A DNA stretch of 64,000 bases from NCBI RefSeq assembly GCF_002934665.1, contig NZ_NIRS01000003.1, positions 862,652 through 926,651 on the forward strand, read 5' to 3'. The stretch comes from Pseudomonas laurylsulfatiphila (lineage in GTDB: Bacteria > Pseudomonadota > Gammaproteobacteria > Pseudomonadales > Pseudomonadaceae). The notes under the pieces were generated by a model. It did not search any database. It was not told the origin of the DNA and worked only from the letters and a program-made list of their open reading frames with translations. Of this stretch, positions 19,302 to 29,933 are shown one piece after another. Positions within the stretch are counted from its first letter, which is position 1; each line of letters starts with the position of its first letter. The position numbers and the translations under genes are program-made.

Positions 19302-20125
19302 GGCAGGCGCCCCAGACTGATGCGTTGGTGACCGCCCAGATCGGTGCGGCTGTGGACTTCTTCAAAACCGCGAGTCAGCAGCAGGTCGCGGACCGCCTCG
19401 GCCTGATCATAACCGTGTTCGAGCATCAGCCAGCCGCCAGCGTCGAGATGATCCGGCGCCTGGGCGACGATCAGACGCAGATCGTCGAGCCCGTCGACAC
19501 CGGCCACCAGGGCACTGGCCGGTTCAAAGCGCACATCACCCTCGACCAGATGCGGATCGGCCGCTGCAATGTAGGGCGGATTGCTGATGATCAGCTGAAA
19601 ACGCTGACCTTCCAGGGCGCTGAACCAATGGCTGCTCAGCACCTTGGCGTTGTTCAGGTGCAGACGCTGGCGATTGCGTTCGGCCAGGGCGACGGCTTCC
19701 AGCACGCGATCCACGGCCGTGACGCTCCAGGCCGGACGCTCGCTGGCCAGCGCCAGGGCAATCGCGCCGCTGCCGGTACCGAGGTCGAGCACCTTGGCCG
19801 GTGTGGCCGGCAACAATTCCAGCGCAGCCTCCACCAGCAGTTCGGTGTCCGGACGTGGGATCAGCGTGTGCGGTGCCACTTCCAGGTCCAGCTTCCAGAA
19901 ACCTTGCTGGCCGAGGATGTAGGCCACCGGCTCGCCGCTGCGGCGGCGCTGCAAAAATTCGGCGAACGTCAGCGCCGCTTCGCTCGGCACGATGCGTTCC
20001 GGCCAGGTGTGCAGGAAACTGCGGGACTTGCCCAACGCCGCCGCCAGCAGCAATTCGGCATCCAGACGCGCCGTCGGCGAGTCGGGCAGATCGGCGGCAC
20101 GCAACAAACTGGCGATGATCGTCAT
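19295..20125 (-). CDS. prmC: Release factor glutamine methyltransferase
   Basis: A 276-residue SAM-dependent enzyme that methylates the glutamine of the GGQ motif of release factors. The SAM-binding motif DLGTGSG (114-120) and the catalytic NPPY (182-185) are present. It is encoded directly next to its substrate gene prfA (adjacent codons, no gap), the standard arrangement. Confidence 0.96.
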   Translation of the reverse strand: MTIIASLLRAADLPDSPTARLDAELLLAAALGKSRSFLHTWPERIVPSEAALTFAEFLQRRRSGEPVAYILGQQGFWKLDLEVAPHTLIPRPDTELLVEAALELLPATPAKVLDLGTGSGAIALALASERPAWSVTAVDRVLEAVALAERNRQRLHLNNAKVLSSHWFSALEGQRFQLIISNPPYIAAADPHLVEGDVRFEPASALVAGVDGLDDLRLIVAQAPDHLDAGGWLMLEHGYDQAEAVRDLLLTRGFEEVHSRTDLGGHQRISLGRLPC

Positions 20126-21208
20126 TTACTCACCTATCGCCGCCAATTGATCGGCCTGGTACTCGGCCAGCAACGGCTCGATCACCGCCTCGACGCCACC
20201 GGCGAGGATCTCGTCGAGGGAATACAAGGTCAGGTTGACCCGGTGGTCGGTGACCCGGCCCTGGGCAAAATTGTAGGTGCGGATGCGCTCGGAGCGATCA
20301 CCGGACCCCACCAGCAGCTTGCGTTCGCTGGCGATGGCGTTGGCCGCGGCGGAGGTCTGCTGATCGTTCAGCTTGGCCGACAACCAGGACATCGCCCGGG
20401 CGCGGTTCTTGTGCTGCGATCGTTCTTCCTGGCACTCGACCACGATGCCGGACGGCAAGTGAGTGATGCGGATCGCCGAGTCGGTCTTGTTGACGTGCTG
20501 ACCACCGGCGCCGGAGGAGCGATAGGTATCGATGCGCAGGTCGGCCGGGTTGATCTCGATGGCTTCCTGTTCGTCCGGCTCGGGCAATACCGCCACCGTG
20601 CAGGCCGACGTATGGATGCGCCCCTGGGACTCGGTCGCCGGAACCCGCTGCACACGGTGTGCGCCGGATTCGAACTTGAGCTTGCCATAGACGTTGTCGC
20701 CCTCGACCCGGGCAATCACCTCTTTATAGCCGCCGTGTTCACCCTCGTTTTCCGAGAGGATCTCCACCCGCCAGCCACGACGCTCGGCGTAACGCGAATA
20801 CATGCGGAACAGGTCGCCGGAGAAAATCGCCGCCTCGTCGCCGCCGGTGCCGGCACGGATTTCGAGGAACACATTGCGCCCGTCGTTCGGGTCCTTGGGC
20901 AGCAGCATGCGCTGCAGGTCGGCTTCGAGCGTGACCAGGCGTTCCTTGGCCTCGCGGACTTCTTCCACGGCCATTTCACGCATGTCCGGGTCGCTGTCCT
21001 TCAGCAGAGCCTGGGCGCCCTCGAGGTCATCCTGCACTTTCAGCAGTTCTTTATAGGTGCCCACGATCGGTTCAACTTCCGCGTACTCCTTGGAATAGGT
21101 ACGGAACTTGTTCTGATCGGAAATGACCTCGCCGTCGCCCAGCAGGGCGGTCAATTCCTCGAAACGGTCCTGGAGAATATCCAGCTTATTGAGCAGTGAC
21201 GCTTTCAT
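20126..21208 (-). CDS. prfA: Peptide chain release factor 1
   Basis: A 360-residue factor that terminates translation at UAA and UAG. The stop-codon recognition tripeptide PAT is at residues 190-192 and the catalytic GGQ at 235-237 in [17 protein letters not shown]. Length is exactly family-typical. It overlaps hemA by four bases, so translation is likely coupled. Confidence 0.97.
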   Translation of the reverse strand: MKASLLNKLDILQDRFEELTALLGDGEVISDQNKFRTYSKEYAEVEPIVGTYKELLKVQDDLEGAQALLKDSDPDMREMAVEEVREAKERLVTLEADLQRMLLPKDPNDGRNVFLEIRAGTGGDEAAIFSGDLFRMYSRYAERRGWRVEILSENEGEHGGYKEVIARVEGDNVYGKLKFESGAHRVQRVPATESQGRIHTSACTVAVLPEPDEQEAIEINPADLRIDTYRSSGAGGQHVNKTDSAIRITHLPSGIVVECQEERSQHKNRARAMSWLSAKLNDQQTSAAANAIASERKLLVGSGDRSERIRTYNFAQGRVTDHRVNLTLYSLDEILAGGVEAVIEPLLAEYQADQLAAIGE

Positions 21209-22494
21209 TGCGGTTTTTTATCCGAAAAGCTATCCGATGAGCCCTCACCGAGGGCAAAGAGTTCCTGGGCCATCGCCAGCGCATCCAGGCGACCTTCGGC
21301 AGAGAGCTTTTTCAACTGCACGCTCGGTGCGTGCAAGAGTTTGTTGGTCAGCCCGCGAGCCAGTTGCACCAGCACCTCTTCGGCGCTGCTGCCATTGGCC
21401 AGCATGCGCTGGGCCTTTTGCAATTCTTCGTCGCGCAGGCGTTCGCTCTGTTGACGATAGGCCTTGAGCACATCTACCGCCGCCAATTCACGCAGGCGGA
21501 CCATGAAGTCTTCGGCGCCGACCGAGACCATCTCTTCGGCGGCCTGGGCAGCGCCCTGGCGGCTCTTGAGGTTCTCGGCGACCACTTCGTGAAGATCGTC
21601 GACGCTATAGAGGTAAACGTCGTCCAACTCGCCGACTTCTGGTTCGATGTCGCGGGGAACGGCGATATCCACCATGAAAATGGGTTTGTGCTTGCGCAGT
21701 TTCAAGGCACTTTCCACTGCGCCCTTGCCCAGGATCGGCAACTGGCTGGCGGTGGAACTGATGACGATATCGCTGCGCACCAGCTCTGCCGGAATATCCG
21801 ATAGCAACACCGCATGGGCGCCGAACTGTTCGGCCAGGATGCTCGCGCGCTCCAGAGTACGGTTGGCGACCACGATGCGCTTTACCCCCAGGTCATGCAG
21901 GTGGCGGGCGACCAGGGTGATGGTCTCGCCGGCACCGATCAACAAGGCCTGGCTGCGCTGCAGGTCGCTGAAAATCTGCTTGGCCAGGCTCACCGCGGCA
22001 AATGCCACCGACACCGGGTTCTCGCCGATGGCCGTGTCGGTGCGCACCTGCTTGGCCGCGTTGAACGTGGCCTGGAACAGCCGACCGAGCAACGGCCCGA
22101 TGGTGCCCGCCTCGCGAGCCACGGCATAGGCCGACTTCATCTGGCCGAGAATCTGCGGCTCGCCCAACACCAGCGAGTCGAGCCCGGAAGCCACCCGCAT
22201 CATGTGACGAACTGCCGCATCATCTTCATGCACATAGGCGCTTTCGCGCAGCTCGTCGTAGCTCAAATGATGGTATTCGGCCAGCCAGCGCAGCACGACA
22301 TCCGCCGACAGGTGATCCTGTTCTATATAGAGTTCACTGCGATTGCAGGTGGAGAGGATCGCAGCTTCGCGGCTGTCGGTGAGTCGGCAGAGCTGCTGCA
22401 AGGCCTCAACCAGCTGCTCAGGGGTAAAAGCCACGCGCTCGCGGACGTCTACTGAAGCAGTCTTGTGGTTAATACCGAGTGCAAGGAAGGCCAT
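21205..22494 (-). CDS. hemA: Glutamyl-tRNA reductase
   Basis: A 429-residue enzyme that reduces glutamyl-tRNA to glutamate-1-semialdehyde, the first committed step of C5 heme synthesis. It starts [20 protein letters not shown]; the catalytic Cys50 is in [10 protein letters not shown], and the NADPH domain has LIGAGETI. It is the first gene of the five-gene minus-strand operon and is divergent from the lolB group. Confidence 0.97.
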   Translation of the reverse strand: MAFLALGINHKTASVDVRERVAFTPEQLVEALQQLCRLTDSREAAILSTCNRSELYIEQDHLSADVVLRWLAEYHHLSYDELRESAYVHEDDAAVRHMMRVASGLDSLVLGEPQILGQMKSAYAVAREAGTIGPLLGRLFQATFNAAKQVRTDTAIGENPVSVAFAAVSLAKQIFSDLQRSQALLIGAGETITLVARHLHDLGVKRIVVANRTLERASILAEQFGAHAVLLSDIPAELVRSDIVISSTASQLPILGKGAVESALKLRKHKPIFMVDIAVPRDIEPEVGELDDVYLYSVDDLHEVVAENLKSRQGAAQAAEEMVSVGAEDFMVRLRELAAVDVLKAYRQQSERLRDEELQKAQRMLANGSSAEEVLVQLARGLTNKLLHAPSVQLKKLSAEGRLDALAMAQELFALGEGSSDSFSDKKPQ

Positions 22495-22633
22495 TCAAAG
22501 TCGCTGATGGTGACGTGAAGCCGGCAATTGTCCTACTTCGACGGAATCAGAACAACCACTCGATATCTATCGCACCGGTAGGCACCTGCCCGTACTGCGA
22601 GCAGTTCTCGTTTACAGGCGCACACACCGCCCC

Positions 22634-22735
22634 TTGTGGGAGCTGGCTTGCCAGCGATGGACTGTCAGACGCCACGTCTTTCCGGTAAAAATACGCCATC
22701 GTTAACGGCCATCGCTGGCAAGCCAGCTCCTACAG
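22634..22735. repeat. REPIN, 'GAGCTGGCTTGCCAGCGATG' type
   Basis: Inverted arms GTGGGAGCTGGCTTGCCAGC and GCTGGCAAGCCAGCTCCTAC, with a linker containing ATCGTTAACGG. It sits within the divergent hemA/TPR-lipoprotein intergenic region (22495-22830), in which no further feature is evident. Confidence 0.9.
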
Positions 22736-22830
22736 AGGGCGGTGTAAAGCGGAAATTGGCGGGCCGGTTATGTTTGGCCTAAAGCTTGTGTCATGATGAT
22801 CCGACCGCAGGTTAGTCGTCCTCTTCCTAT

Positions 22831-24555
22831 ATGAATAGATCTTCCGCGTTGCTCCTCGCTTTTGTCTTCCTCAGCGGCTGCCAGGCCTTGGCACCCGTTT
22901 CGTCGGACGGTACGCCGCCGGTTGAAGACAGCACCCCGGCCCCTGAAAAGCCGAAGGTCTACAGCTCCTTCAGCGAGGAAACCGTCTTCAGCCTGTTGAG
23001 TGCCGAACTGGCTGGCCAGCGCAATCGTTTCGACATTGCCCTGGACAACTATGTGACCCAGGCCATCAACACCCAGGATCCGGGCATCTCGGAGCGGGCA
23101 TTCCGTATCGCCGAATACCTGGGCGCCGACCAGGCGGCCCTGGACACCGCGCTGATCTGGGCGAAAAACGCCCCCGACGACCTCGAAGCGCAACGCGCCG
23201 CCGCCGTGCAACTGGCCCGCGCCGGGCGTTATGACGACTCCATGGTCTATATGGAGAAAGTCCTGCAAGGCAAGGGCGACACTCATTTCGACTTCCTCGC
23301 GCTGTCGGCAGCCGACACCGACCAGGACACACGCAACGGCCTGATGAAAAGCTTCGACCGCTTGCTGCAGCGCCATCCGAACAACAGCCAGCTGATTTTC
23401 GGCAAGGCGCTGCTGATGCAACAGGATGGCGACACCAAAGGCGCACTGAAACTGCTGGAAGACAATCCGCCGGACGACGGCGAAATTGCCCCGATCCTGC
23501 TGCGCGCACGCCTGCTGCAAACCCTCGATCGCGGTGACGAGGCCTTGCCGTTGCTGCAGAAAAGCATCAAGAAATACCCGGACGACAAGCGCCTGCGCCT
23601 GACTTATGCGCGGATGCTGGTTGAACAGGACCGCATGGACGACGCCAAGGCCGAGTTCTCGAGCCTGGTTCAGCAATACCCGGAAGACGACGAACTGCGA
23701 TACTCCCTGGCACTGGTCTGCCTGGAAGCCAAGGCCTGGAACGAGGCCAAGGGTTATCTTGAAGACCTGATCGCCCGGGACAGCCACGTCGACTCGGCGC
23801 ACCTGAACCTCGGCCGCATCGCCGAAGAACAAAACGACCCGCAAGGCGCATTGATCGAGTACGCCAAGGTTGGCCCGGGCAACGATTTCCTGCCGGCGCA
23901 ATTGCGTCAGGCCGACATCCTGATAGACAACGGCAGGACCGCCGAAGCGCAAAGAAAGCTGGCGGCAGAGCGCGACGAGCAGCCGGATTACGCGATCCAG
24001 CTGTACCTCATCGAAGCCGAAACCCTGTCCGCCAACAATCAGGGCGACAAGGCCTGGAGCGTTCTGCATCAAGCCTTGCAGCAATACCCGGACGATTTGA
24101 ACCTGCTCTACACCCGTGCCATGCAGGCGGAAAAACGCAATGACCTGGCGCAGATGGAAAAAGACCTGCGCACGATCATCAAGCGCGACCCGGACAATGC
24201 CATGGCGTTGAACGCCCTCGGCTACACCTTGTCCGACCGCACCACACGCTACGCCGAAGCCAAGGCCCTGATCGAACAGGCGCACCAGATCAGTCCGGAA
24301 GACCCGGCGGTACTCGACAGCCTTGGCTGGGTGAATTACCGCCTGGGCAATCTAGACGAAGCCGAGCGCCTGCTGCGCCAGGCCCTGGAACGCTTCCCCG
24401 ACCAGGAAGTCGCCGCGCACCTGGGCGAAGTCCTGTGGGCCAACGGCAAACAGCGCGAAGCCAGACAAGTCTGGGGCAAATTCCTCAAGGAACAGCCTGA
24501 CAGCCCGACCCTGCGTGGCACCATCAAACGCCTGACCGGATCAGAGACTCTTTAA
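22831..24555 (+). CDS. TPR-repeat outer-membrane lipoprotein (PA4667-like)
   Basis: A 574-residue lipoprotein (lipobox FLSGC, Cys17). After a Pro-rich linker it consists of helical tetratricopeptide repeats throughout, clear examples being [20 protein letters not shown] and [20 protein letters not shown] near the C-terminus. It resembles the P. aeruginosa PA4667 protein upstream of lolB. TPR proteins scaffold protein complexes; the partner is unknown. It is followed after four bases by lolB. Confidence 0.88.
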   Translation: MNRSSALLLAFVFLSGCQALAPVSSDGTPPVEDSTPAPEKPKVYSSFSEETVFSLLSAELAGQRNRFDIALDNYVTQAINTQDPGISERAFRIAEYLGADQAALDTALIWAKNAPDDLEAQRAAAVQLARAGRYDDSMVYMEKVLQGKGDTHFDFLALSAADTDQDTRNGLMKSFDRLLQRHPNNSQLIFGKALLMQQDGDTKGALKLLEDNPPDDGEIAPILLRARLLQTLDRGDEALPLLQKSIKKYPDDKRLRLTYARMLVEQDRMDDAKAEFSSLVQQYPEDDELRYSLALVCLEAKAWNEAKGYLEDLIARDSHVDSAHLNLGRIAEEQNDPQGALIEYAKVGPGNDFLPAQLRQADILIDNGRTAEAQRKLAAERDEQPDYAIQLYLIEAETLSANNQGDKAWSVLHQALQQYPDDLNLLYTRAMQAEKRNDLAQMEKDLRTIIKRDPDNAMALNALGYTLSDRTTRYAEAKALIEQAHQISPEDPAVLDSLGWVNYRLGNLDEAERLLRQALERFPDQEVAAHLGEVLWANGKQREARQVWGKFLKEQPDSPTLRGTIKRLTGSETL

Positions 24556-24559
24556 GATT

Positions 24560-25177
24560 ATGTTTTTGCGCCATTTCATCGTTTTCAGTTTTATCGCCCT
24601 GCTCGCCGGTTGCGCAGGCCTTGGTCCCCGCGAATCGGTCGAGGGTCATGGCAACGCCGCCCAATGGCGCGAGCACAAACAGCAACTGACCGGCCTCGAC
24701 GGCTGGCAGATTGACGGCAAGATCGGCATCCGTGCGCCGAAAGACTCGGGCAGCGGCACGCTGTTCTGGCTACAGCGCCAGGATTACTACGACATTCGCC
24801 TGTCGGGACCACTGGGCCGTGGTGCGGCTCGCCTGACCGGACGTCCGGGCAAGGTGTCGCTGGAAGTCGCCAACCAGGGACGCTACGACGCGCCGAATCC
24901 GGAGGTGCTGCTTGAAGAACAGCTGGGCTGGAAACTGCCGGTGTCCAATCTGGCCTGGTGGGTGCGCGGACTCCCGTCTCCGGACAGCAAAAGTCGCCTG
25001 ACCCTGGATGCCGACAGTCGCCTGGCCAACCTCGAGCAGGATGGCTGGCAGGTCGAGTACACCGACTACACCCAGCAAAACGGTTACTGGCTGCCCGAGC
25101 GCATCAAGCTGCATGGCACCGACCTTGACGTCACACTGGTGATCAAGGCCTGGCAACCACGCAAACTGGGGTCATGA
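24560..25177 (+). CDS. lolB: Outer-membrane lipoprotein receptor LolB
   Basis: A 205-residue lipoprotein (Cys18 in LLAGCAG) that accepts lipoproteins from LolA and inserts them into the outer membrane. Conserved features are [12 protein letters not shown], the exposed hydrophobic loop region GTLFWLQ, and the C-terminal half ending LVIKAWQ. Its position between the TPR lipoprotein gene and ispE is the normal gamma-proteobacterial order. Confidence 0.94.
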   Translation: MFLRHFIVFSFIALLAGCAGLGPRESVEGHGNAAQWREHKQQLTGLDGWQIDGKIGIRAPKDSGSGTLFWLQRQDYYDIRLSGPLGRGAARLTGRPGKVSLEVANQGRYDAPNPEVLLEEQLGWKLPVSNLAWWVRGLPSPDSKSRLTLDADSRLANLEQDGWQVEYTDYTQQNGYWLPERIKLHGTDLDVTLVIKAWQPRKLGS

Positions 25178-25178
25178 C

Positions 25179-26030
25179 ATGCCAGCCAATCGCCTGACTT
25201 TGCCGTCCCCGGCCAAACTCAATTTGATGCTGCACATCCTGGGTCGCCGCGAAGACGGCTACCACGAACTGCAAACGATGTTTCAGTTTCTCGATTACGG
25301 CGATGAAATCACCTACGCCCTGCGCGATGACGGTGTCATTCAACTGCACACCGAATTCGCCGGCGTGCCCCACGACAGCAACCTGATCGTCAAGGCCGCG
25401 AAAAAACTTCAGGAGCAATCCGGTTGTTCGCTGGGCGTCGATATCTGGATTGAAAAGATCCTGCCCATGGGCGGCGGCATTGGCGGCGGCAGTTCGAATG
25501 CCGCCACGACGTTGCTCGGCCTCAATCACCTGTGGCAATTGGGCTGGGATGAAGATCGCCTGGCTGGCCTGGGATTGACGCTGGGCGCCGACGTCCCGGT
25601 TTTCGTTCGTGGTCATGCGGCTTTCGCCGAGGGCGTGGGGGAGAAACTGACCCCTGTCGACCCGGAAGAACCGTGGTATCTGGTGCTGGTACCGCAAGTC
25701 TCTGTAAGTACGGCAGAAATTTTTTCAGATCCGTTGTTGACACGTAACACTCCTCCCATTAAAGTGCGCCCCGTTCCCAAGGGAAACAGTCGAAATGACT
25801 GCTTGCCGGTGGTAACAAGGCGTTATCCAGAGGTACGTAACGCTTTGAATTTGCTAGGTAAATTTACCGAAGCAAAACTCACCGGAACTGGAAGTTGTGT
25901 GTTTGGGGGCTTCCCAAGCAAAGCTGAAGCTGATAAAGTCTCGGCCCTTCTGACAGAGACCCTTACAGGTTTTGTAGCAAAAGGAAGCAACGTTTCGATG
26001 TTGCATCGCAAGCTTCAAAGTCTGCTCTAA
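25179..26030 (+). CDS. ispE: 4-diphosphocytidyl-2-C-methyl-D-erythritol kinase
   Basis: A 283-residue GHMP kinase of the MEP isoprenoid pathway. The N-terminus is [22 protein letters not shown], and the ATP loop is [15 protein letters not shown] (96-110); the C-terminal motif TGTGSCVFG is read as [12 protein letters not shown]. It starts one base after the lolB stop. Codon use changes abruptly from about 25695: the last 110 codons are AT-ending (gta, aaa, ttt, gca) unlike the first 170, and a TTGACA-N17-TAAAGT promoter-like element lies inside this part. Confidence 0.96.
   Translation: MPANRLTLPSPAKLNLMLHILGRREDGYHELQTMFQFLDYGDEITYALRDDGVIQLHTEFAGVPHDSNLIVKAAKKLQEQSGCSLGVDIWIEKILPMGGGIGGGSSNAATTLLGLNHLWQLGWDEDRLAGLGLTLGADVPVFVRGHAAFAEGVGEKLTPVDPEEPWYLVLVPQVSVSTAEIFSDPLLTRNTPPIKVRPVPKGNSRNDCLPVVTRRYPEVRNALNLLGKFTEAKLTGTGSCVFGGFPSKAEADKVSALLTETLTGFVAKGSNVSMLHRKLQSLL
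25737..25765 (+). promoter_or_regulatory. Putative sigma70 promoter inside ispE for tRNA-Gln/prs
   Basis: A perfect -35 TTGACA (25737-25742) is followed by a 17-base spacer and TAAAGT (25760-25765, four of six -10 matches). It lies in the codon-shifted end of ispE, about 300 bases before the tRNA. It is read from consensus only; no start site is known. Confidence 0.5.
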
Positions 26031-26066
26031 AGGAACCGATTACTGGGTAATCGTTGCAACAGATAC

Positions 26067-26141
26067 AGGGGCGTCGCCAAGCGGTAAGGCAGCAGGTTTT
26101 GATCCTGCCATGCGTTGGTTCGAATCCAGCCGCCCCTGCCA
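26067..26141 (+). tRNA. tRNA-Gln (anticodon TTG)
   Basis: A 75-base cloverleaf including encoded CCA. Acceptor arms AGGGGCG and CGCCCCT pair fully; the anticodon stem GCAGG/CCTGC encloses loop TTTTGAT with anticodon TTG at 26099-26101; the T-arm is GTTCGAATC. It lies between ispE and prs, the conserved Pseudomonas arrangement. Confidence 0.97.
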
Positions 26142-26187
26142 TTTTCCTATACTCATCCAGGTTACCCTCAGCCTTCAGGTACTGCGC

Positions 26188-27129
26188 GTGTCCAAGATGA
26201 TGGTCTTTACGGGGAACGCTAACCCCGATCTGGCTCGGCGTGTCGTACGTCAGCTGCATATCCCTCTCGGTGACATCTCTGTCGGTAAATTCTCCGACGG
26301 CGAAATTACAGCCGAGATCAATGAAAACGTCCGCGGTAAAGACGTCTTCATTATTCAGCCGACTTGCGCTCCGACCAACGATAACCTGATGGAACTGGTA
26401 GTGATGGCTGATGCCTTCCGCCGCTCCTCGGCTACTCGTATCACTGCTGTTATTCCTTACTTTGGTTATGCCCGTCAGGATCGCCGTCCGCGTTCCGCAC
26501 GTGTGGCTATCAGCGCGAAAGTCGTGGCTGACATGCTTACCGTAGTCGGCATCGACCGTGTTCTCACGGTTGATCTGCATGCTGACCAAATCCAGGGTTT
26601 CTTCGATATTCCGGTAGATAACATCTACGGCTCCCCGGTTCTGGTGGATGACATCGAAGATCAGCGCTTCGAAAACCTGATGATCGTGTCCCCGGACATT
26701 GGTGGCGTCGTGCGTGCACGTGCCGTTGCCAAATCCCTGGGCGTGGATCTCGGGATCATCGACAAACGCCGTGAGAAAGCCAATCACTCTGAAGTGATGC
26801 ATATCATCGGTGATGTCGAAGGGCGTACCTGTATTCTGGTCGATGACATGGTCGATACCGCCGGCACCCTGTGCCACGCGGCCAAGGCCCTGAAAGAGCA
26901 TGGCGCTGCCAAGGTTTTCGCCTACTGCACGCACCCTGTGCTGTCGGGTCGGGCGATCGAAAACATTGAAAATTCCGTGCTGGACGAGCTGGTGGTGACC
27001 AACACCATTCCGCTATCCGCTGCAGCACAAGCCTGTGCGCGTATCCGCCAACTGGATATCGCACCGGTAGTTGCCGAGGCGGTCCGCCGCATCAGCAATG
27101 AAGAATCGATCAGCGCGATGTTCCGCTAA
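26188..27129 (+). CDS. prs: Ribose-phosphate pyrophosphokinase (PRPP synthetase)
   Basis: A 313-residue enzyme that makes PRPP from ribose-5-phosphate and ATP, supplying Hpt and Upp encoded earlier in the window as well as de novo nucleotide, His and Trp synthesis. It starts at the GTG at 26188 ((M)[15 protein letters not shown]); the longer frame begins inside the tRNA. Signatures are [25 protein letters not shown] and the PRPP loop [12 protein letters not shown]. It ends with SISAMFR and a strong terminator follows. Confidence 0.97.
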   Translation: MSKMMVFTGNANPDLARRVVRQLHIPLGDISVGKFSDGEITAEINENVRGKDVFIIQPTCAPTNDNLMELVVMADAFRRSSATRITAVIPYFGYARQDRRPRSARVAISAKVVADMLTVVGIDRVLTVDLHADQIQGFFDIPVDNIYGSPVLVDDIEDQRFENLMIVSPDIGGVVRARAVAKSLGVDLGIIDKRREKANHSEVMHIIGDVEGRTCILVDDMVDTAGTLCHAAKALKEHGAAKVFAYCTHPVLSGRAIENIENSVLDELVVTNTIPLSAAAQACARIRQLDIAPVVAEAVRRISNEESISAMFR

Positions 27130-27162
27130 GGGCCCTGCCCTTCTCGAAATGTCTCGTTGACG

Positions 27163-27206
27163 AAAAGCGCCCCGCCCCGGCATTCCTGTCGGGGCGGGGC
27201 TTTTTT
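27163..27206 (+). terminator. Intrinsic terminator of prs
   Basis: GC-rich stem CCCCGCCCCG / CGGGGCGGGG with a T6 run, 30 bases after prs. Confidence 0.92.
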
Positions 27207-27271
27207 GCCCATATCGCCTTTAGCGCTGGTCGCAAACGCTGGGGCGAGTGTGGTTATTTTGGAGATACAAC

Positions 27272-27871
27272 ATGAACGATTTTACTCTGAATGCTGAAGT
27301 GCGTTCCGACCTGGGGAAAGGTGCGAGCCGCCGCCTGCGTCGTCTCGCAAGCCTGGTTCCAGCTGTAGTTTACGGTGGCGACAAAGCCCCTGAATCCATC
27401 AGCATGCTGGCCAAAGAAGTTGCCAAACTGCTCGAAAACGAAGCGGCTTACAGCCACATCATCGAGCTGAACGTTGGTGGCACCAAGCAGAACGTCGTGA
27501 TCAAAGCCCTGCAGCGTCACCCGGCCAAAGGCCACGTGATGCACGCTGACTTCGTACGCGTAGTCGCTGGTCAGAAACTGACCGCGATCGTTCCAGTGCA
27601 CTTCATCAACGAAGAAGCACCGACCAAGAAAGGCGGCGAAATCTCGCACGTTGTTGCCGAGATCGAAGTTTCCTGCCTGCCGAAAGATCTGCCTGAGTTC
27701 ATCGAAGTCGACCTGGCTAACGCTGAAATCGGTTCGATCATTCACCTGTCGGACCTCAAGGCGCCTAAAGGCGTTGAGTTCGTGGCCCTGGCACACGGCG
27801 ATGACAAGGCTGTTGCCAATGTCCACGCTCCACGTGTTGCTCCAGAAGCTGCAGAAGGCGCTGCAGAGTAA
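27272..27871 (+). CDS. rplY: 50S ribosomal protein L25/Ctc
   Basis: A 199-residue, two-domain L25 of the Ctc type, which binds 5S rRNA. The N-terminal domain reads [20 protein letters not shown]; the C-terminal beta domain ([20 protein letters not shown]) is followed by an Ala/Glu-rich tail. The ATG at 27272 has GGAG eight bases upstream; the earlier GTG at 27248 lies before that site. pth follows on the same strand after 169 bases. Confidence 0.95.
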   Translation: MNDFTLNAEVRSDLGKGASRRLRRLASLVPAVVYGGDKAPESISMLAKEVAKLLENEAAYSHIIELNVGGTKQNVVIKALQRHPAKGHVMHADFVRVVAGQKLTAIVPVHFINEEAPTKKGGEISHVVAEIEVSCLPKDLPEFIEVDLANAEIGSIIHLSDLKAPKGVEFVALAHGDDKAVANVHAPRVAPEAAEGAAE

Positions 27872-28040
27872 TTTTACTCTGTACGCCGGAGTGACCGGAA
27901 ACATCGCGGACTAGAGCATAGCGAGAAAGCGGGCGAGAACGCGGAGTTTACATCATGGTAAATGAGCAATTTTCGTCCACTTTCGCCGCTTTCCCTGATT
28001 GCGGCGATGTTATCCACCACTCCAATGAAGGGCCCCTATC

Positions 28041-28625
28041 GTGACTGCCATCAAACTGATCGTTGGCCTGGGAAATCCAGGCGCTGAATACGAACAGACC
28101 CGGCATAACGCAGGGGCCCTTTTTGTTGAGCGCATCGCGAACGCACAAGGCGTGAACCTTGTGGCGGACCGCAAATATTTCGGCCTGACCGGGCGCTATT
28201 CGCACCAGGGTCAGGATGTTCGTCTGTTGATTCCCACCACGTACATGAACCGCAGCGGCCAAGCCGTGGCGGCACTCGCCGGTTTCTTCCGCATCAAGCC
28301 CGAAGAAATCCTCGTGGCGCACGACGAACTCGACCTGCCTCCGGGCGTTGCCAAGCTCAAAGTAGGCGGCGGCCACGGCGGTCACAACGGGTTGCGCGAC
28401 ATCATTGCGCAACTGGGCAATCAGAATACCTTTCACCGCTTGCGGCTTGGCATTGGCCACCCGGGCGTTGCCAGTATGGTTTCAAATTTCGTCCTGGGTC
28501 GTGCGCCACGCGCCGAACAGGAAAAACTCGATGCCAGCATCGACTTTGCCCTCGGCGTGCTGCCGGATATCCTCGCCGGGGAATGGAACCGCGCGATGAA
28601 AAACCTGCACAGCCAGAAGGCCTGA
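28041..28625 (+). CDS. pth: Peptidyl-tRNA hydrolase
   Basis: A 194-residue enzyme that recycles peptidyl-tRNA released by stalled ribosomes. It starts at a GTG with GAAGGG upstream. Conserved residues are visible in [20 protein letters not shown] (catalytic His), TYMNRSG, and DELDLPPG followed by [13 protein letters not shown]. It is co-directional with rplY and ychF, a common cluster of translation genes. Confidence 0.96.
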   Translation: MTAIKLIVGLGNPGAEYEQTRHNAGALFVERIANAQGVNLVADRKYFGLTGRYSHQGQDVRLLIPTTYMNRSGQAVAALAGFFRIKPEEILVAHDELDLPPGVAKLKVGGGHGGHNGLRDIIAQLGNQNTFHRLRLGIGHPGVASMVSNFVLGRAPRAEQEKLDASIDFALGVLPDILAGEWNRAMKNLHSQKA

Positions 28626-28647
28626 CTCACTCCTCGGGGAAAACACC

Positions 28648-29748
28648 ATGGGATTCAATTGCGGCATCGTCGGTCTGCCTAACGTCGGCAAGTCCACCCT
28701 GTTCAACGCCCTGACCAAATCCGGGATCGCGGCCGAGAACTTCCCCTTCTGCACCATCGAACCGAACAGCGGTATCGTGCCGATGCCGGATCCGCGTCTG
28801 GAAGCCCTGGCGGCCATCGTCAATCCAAAGCGCATCCTGCCGACCACCATGGAATTCGTCGACATCGCGGGCCTGGTTGCCGGCGCGTCGAAAGGTGAAG
28901 GCCTGGGCAACAAGTTTTTGGCCAACATCCGTGAAACCGATGCCATCGCCCACGTGGTCCGCTGCTTCGAAGACGAGAACGTGATTCACGTCTCCAACAG
29001 CGTCGATCCGAAACGCGACATCGAAATCATCGACCTGGAACTGATCTTCGCCGACCTCGACAGCTGCGAAAAGCAACTGCAGAAAGTCGCGCGCAACGCC
29101 AAGGGCGGTGACAAGGACGCAGTGGTTCAGAAAGGCCTGCTGGAGCAACTGATTGCTCACTTCACCCTCGGCAAGCCTGCACGCAGCTTGATGAAGACCA
29201 TGAGCACCGACGAAAAAGCGGTGATCAAGGGCTTTCATCTGCTGACCACCAAGCCGGTCATGTACATCGCCAACGTCGCTGAAGACGGTTTCGAAAACAA
29301 CCCGCACCTGGACGTGGTCAAGGCCATCGCCGAAGAAGAAGGCGCCATGGTTGTGCCGGTGTGCAACAAGATCGAAGCGGAAATCGCCGAACTCGACGAC
29401 GGCGAAGAAAAAGACATGTTCCTCGAAGCCCTGGGCCTCGAAGAGCCTGGCCTGAACCGCGTGATCCGCGCCGGCTACGAAATGCTGCACCTGCAGACCT
29501 ACTTCACTGCCGGTGTCGAAGAAGTCCGCGCCTGGACCGTACGCGTCGGTGCCACCGCACCACAAGCTGCTGGCGTGATCCACACCGACTTCGAGAAAGG
29601 CTTCATCCGCGCCGAAGTGATCGCCTACAACGACTTCATCCAGTACAAGGGCGAAGCCGGGACCAAGGAAGCCGGTAAATGGCGTCTGGAAGGCAAGGAT
29701 TACATCGTCAAGGACGGCGACGTGATGCACTTCCGCTTCAACGTGTAA
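28648..29748 (+). CDS. ychF: Redox-regulated ATPase YchF
   Basis: A 366-residue Obg-like P-loop protein that hydrolyses ATP rather than GTP and associates with the ribosome. G1 is GLPNVGKST (residues 8-16), G3 is DIAGLV, and the G4 position reads NKIEAE instead of NKxD, the change linked to ATP preference. The TGS-type C-terminal domain ends [17 protein letters not shown] terminator follows immediately. Confidence 0.96.
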   Translation: MGFNCGIVGLPNVGKSTLFNALTKSGIAAENFPFCTIEPNSGIVPMPDPRLEALAAIVNPKRILPTTMEFVDIAGLVAGASKGEGLGNKFLANIRETDAIAHVVRCFEDENVIHVSNSVDPKRDIEIIDLELIFADLDSCEKQLQKVARNAKGGDKDAVVQKGLLEQLIAHFTLGKPARSLMKTMSTDEKAVIKGFHLLTTKPVMYIANVAEDGFENNPHLDVVKAIAEEEGAMVVPVCNKIEAEIAELDDGEEKDMFLEALGLEEPGLNRVIRAGYEMLHLQTYFTAGVEEVRAWTVRVGATAPQAAGVIHTDFEKGFIRAEVIAYNDFIQYKGEAGTKEAGKWRLEGKDYIVKDGDVMHFRFNV

Positions 29749-29763
29749 GCCACACGCCCAAGA

Positions 29764-29792
29764 AAAAGCCGCGTTTGATACGCGGCTTTTTT
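29764..29792 (+). terminator. Intrinsic terminator of ychF
   Basis: Stem AAAAGCCGCG / CGCGGCTTTT with a seven-base loop and T run, 15 bases after the stop codon. Confidence 0.93.
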
Positions 29793-29829
29793 GTGCCCGA
29801 CACAATCATCCGCCACACCACCGCCCCAT

Positions 29830-29919
29830 TGTGGGAGCGAGCCTGCTCGCGAAGGCGGTGTATCAGCCACATGCATGTCGACTGACACTCCCTCTTCGCG
29901 AGCAGGCTCGCTCCCACAG
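29830..29919. repeat. REP pair, 'GAGCGAGCCTGCTCGCGA' type
   Basis: Inverted arms TGTGGGAGCGAGCCTGCTCG / CGAGCAGGCTCGCTCCCACA between convergent ychF and the Fsr-like gene. Confidence 0.9.
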
Positions 29920-29933
29920 GGATTGGTGTTGGG

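Noticed and set aside
22768..24285. 505-codon minus-strand frame opposite the TPR lipoprotein gene
   Set aside because: Shadow of a gene with a lipobox and clear TPR repeats.
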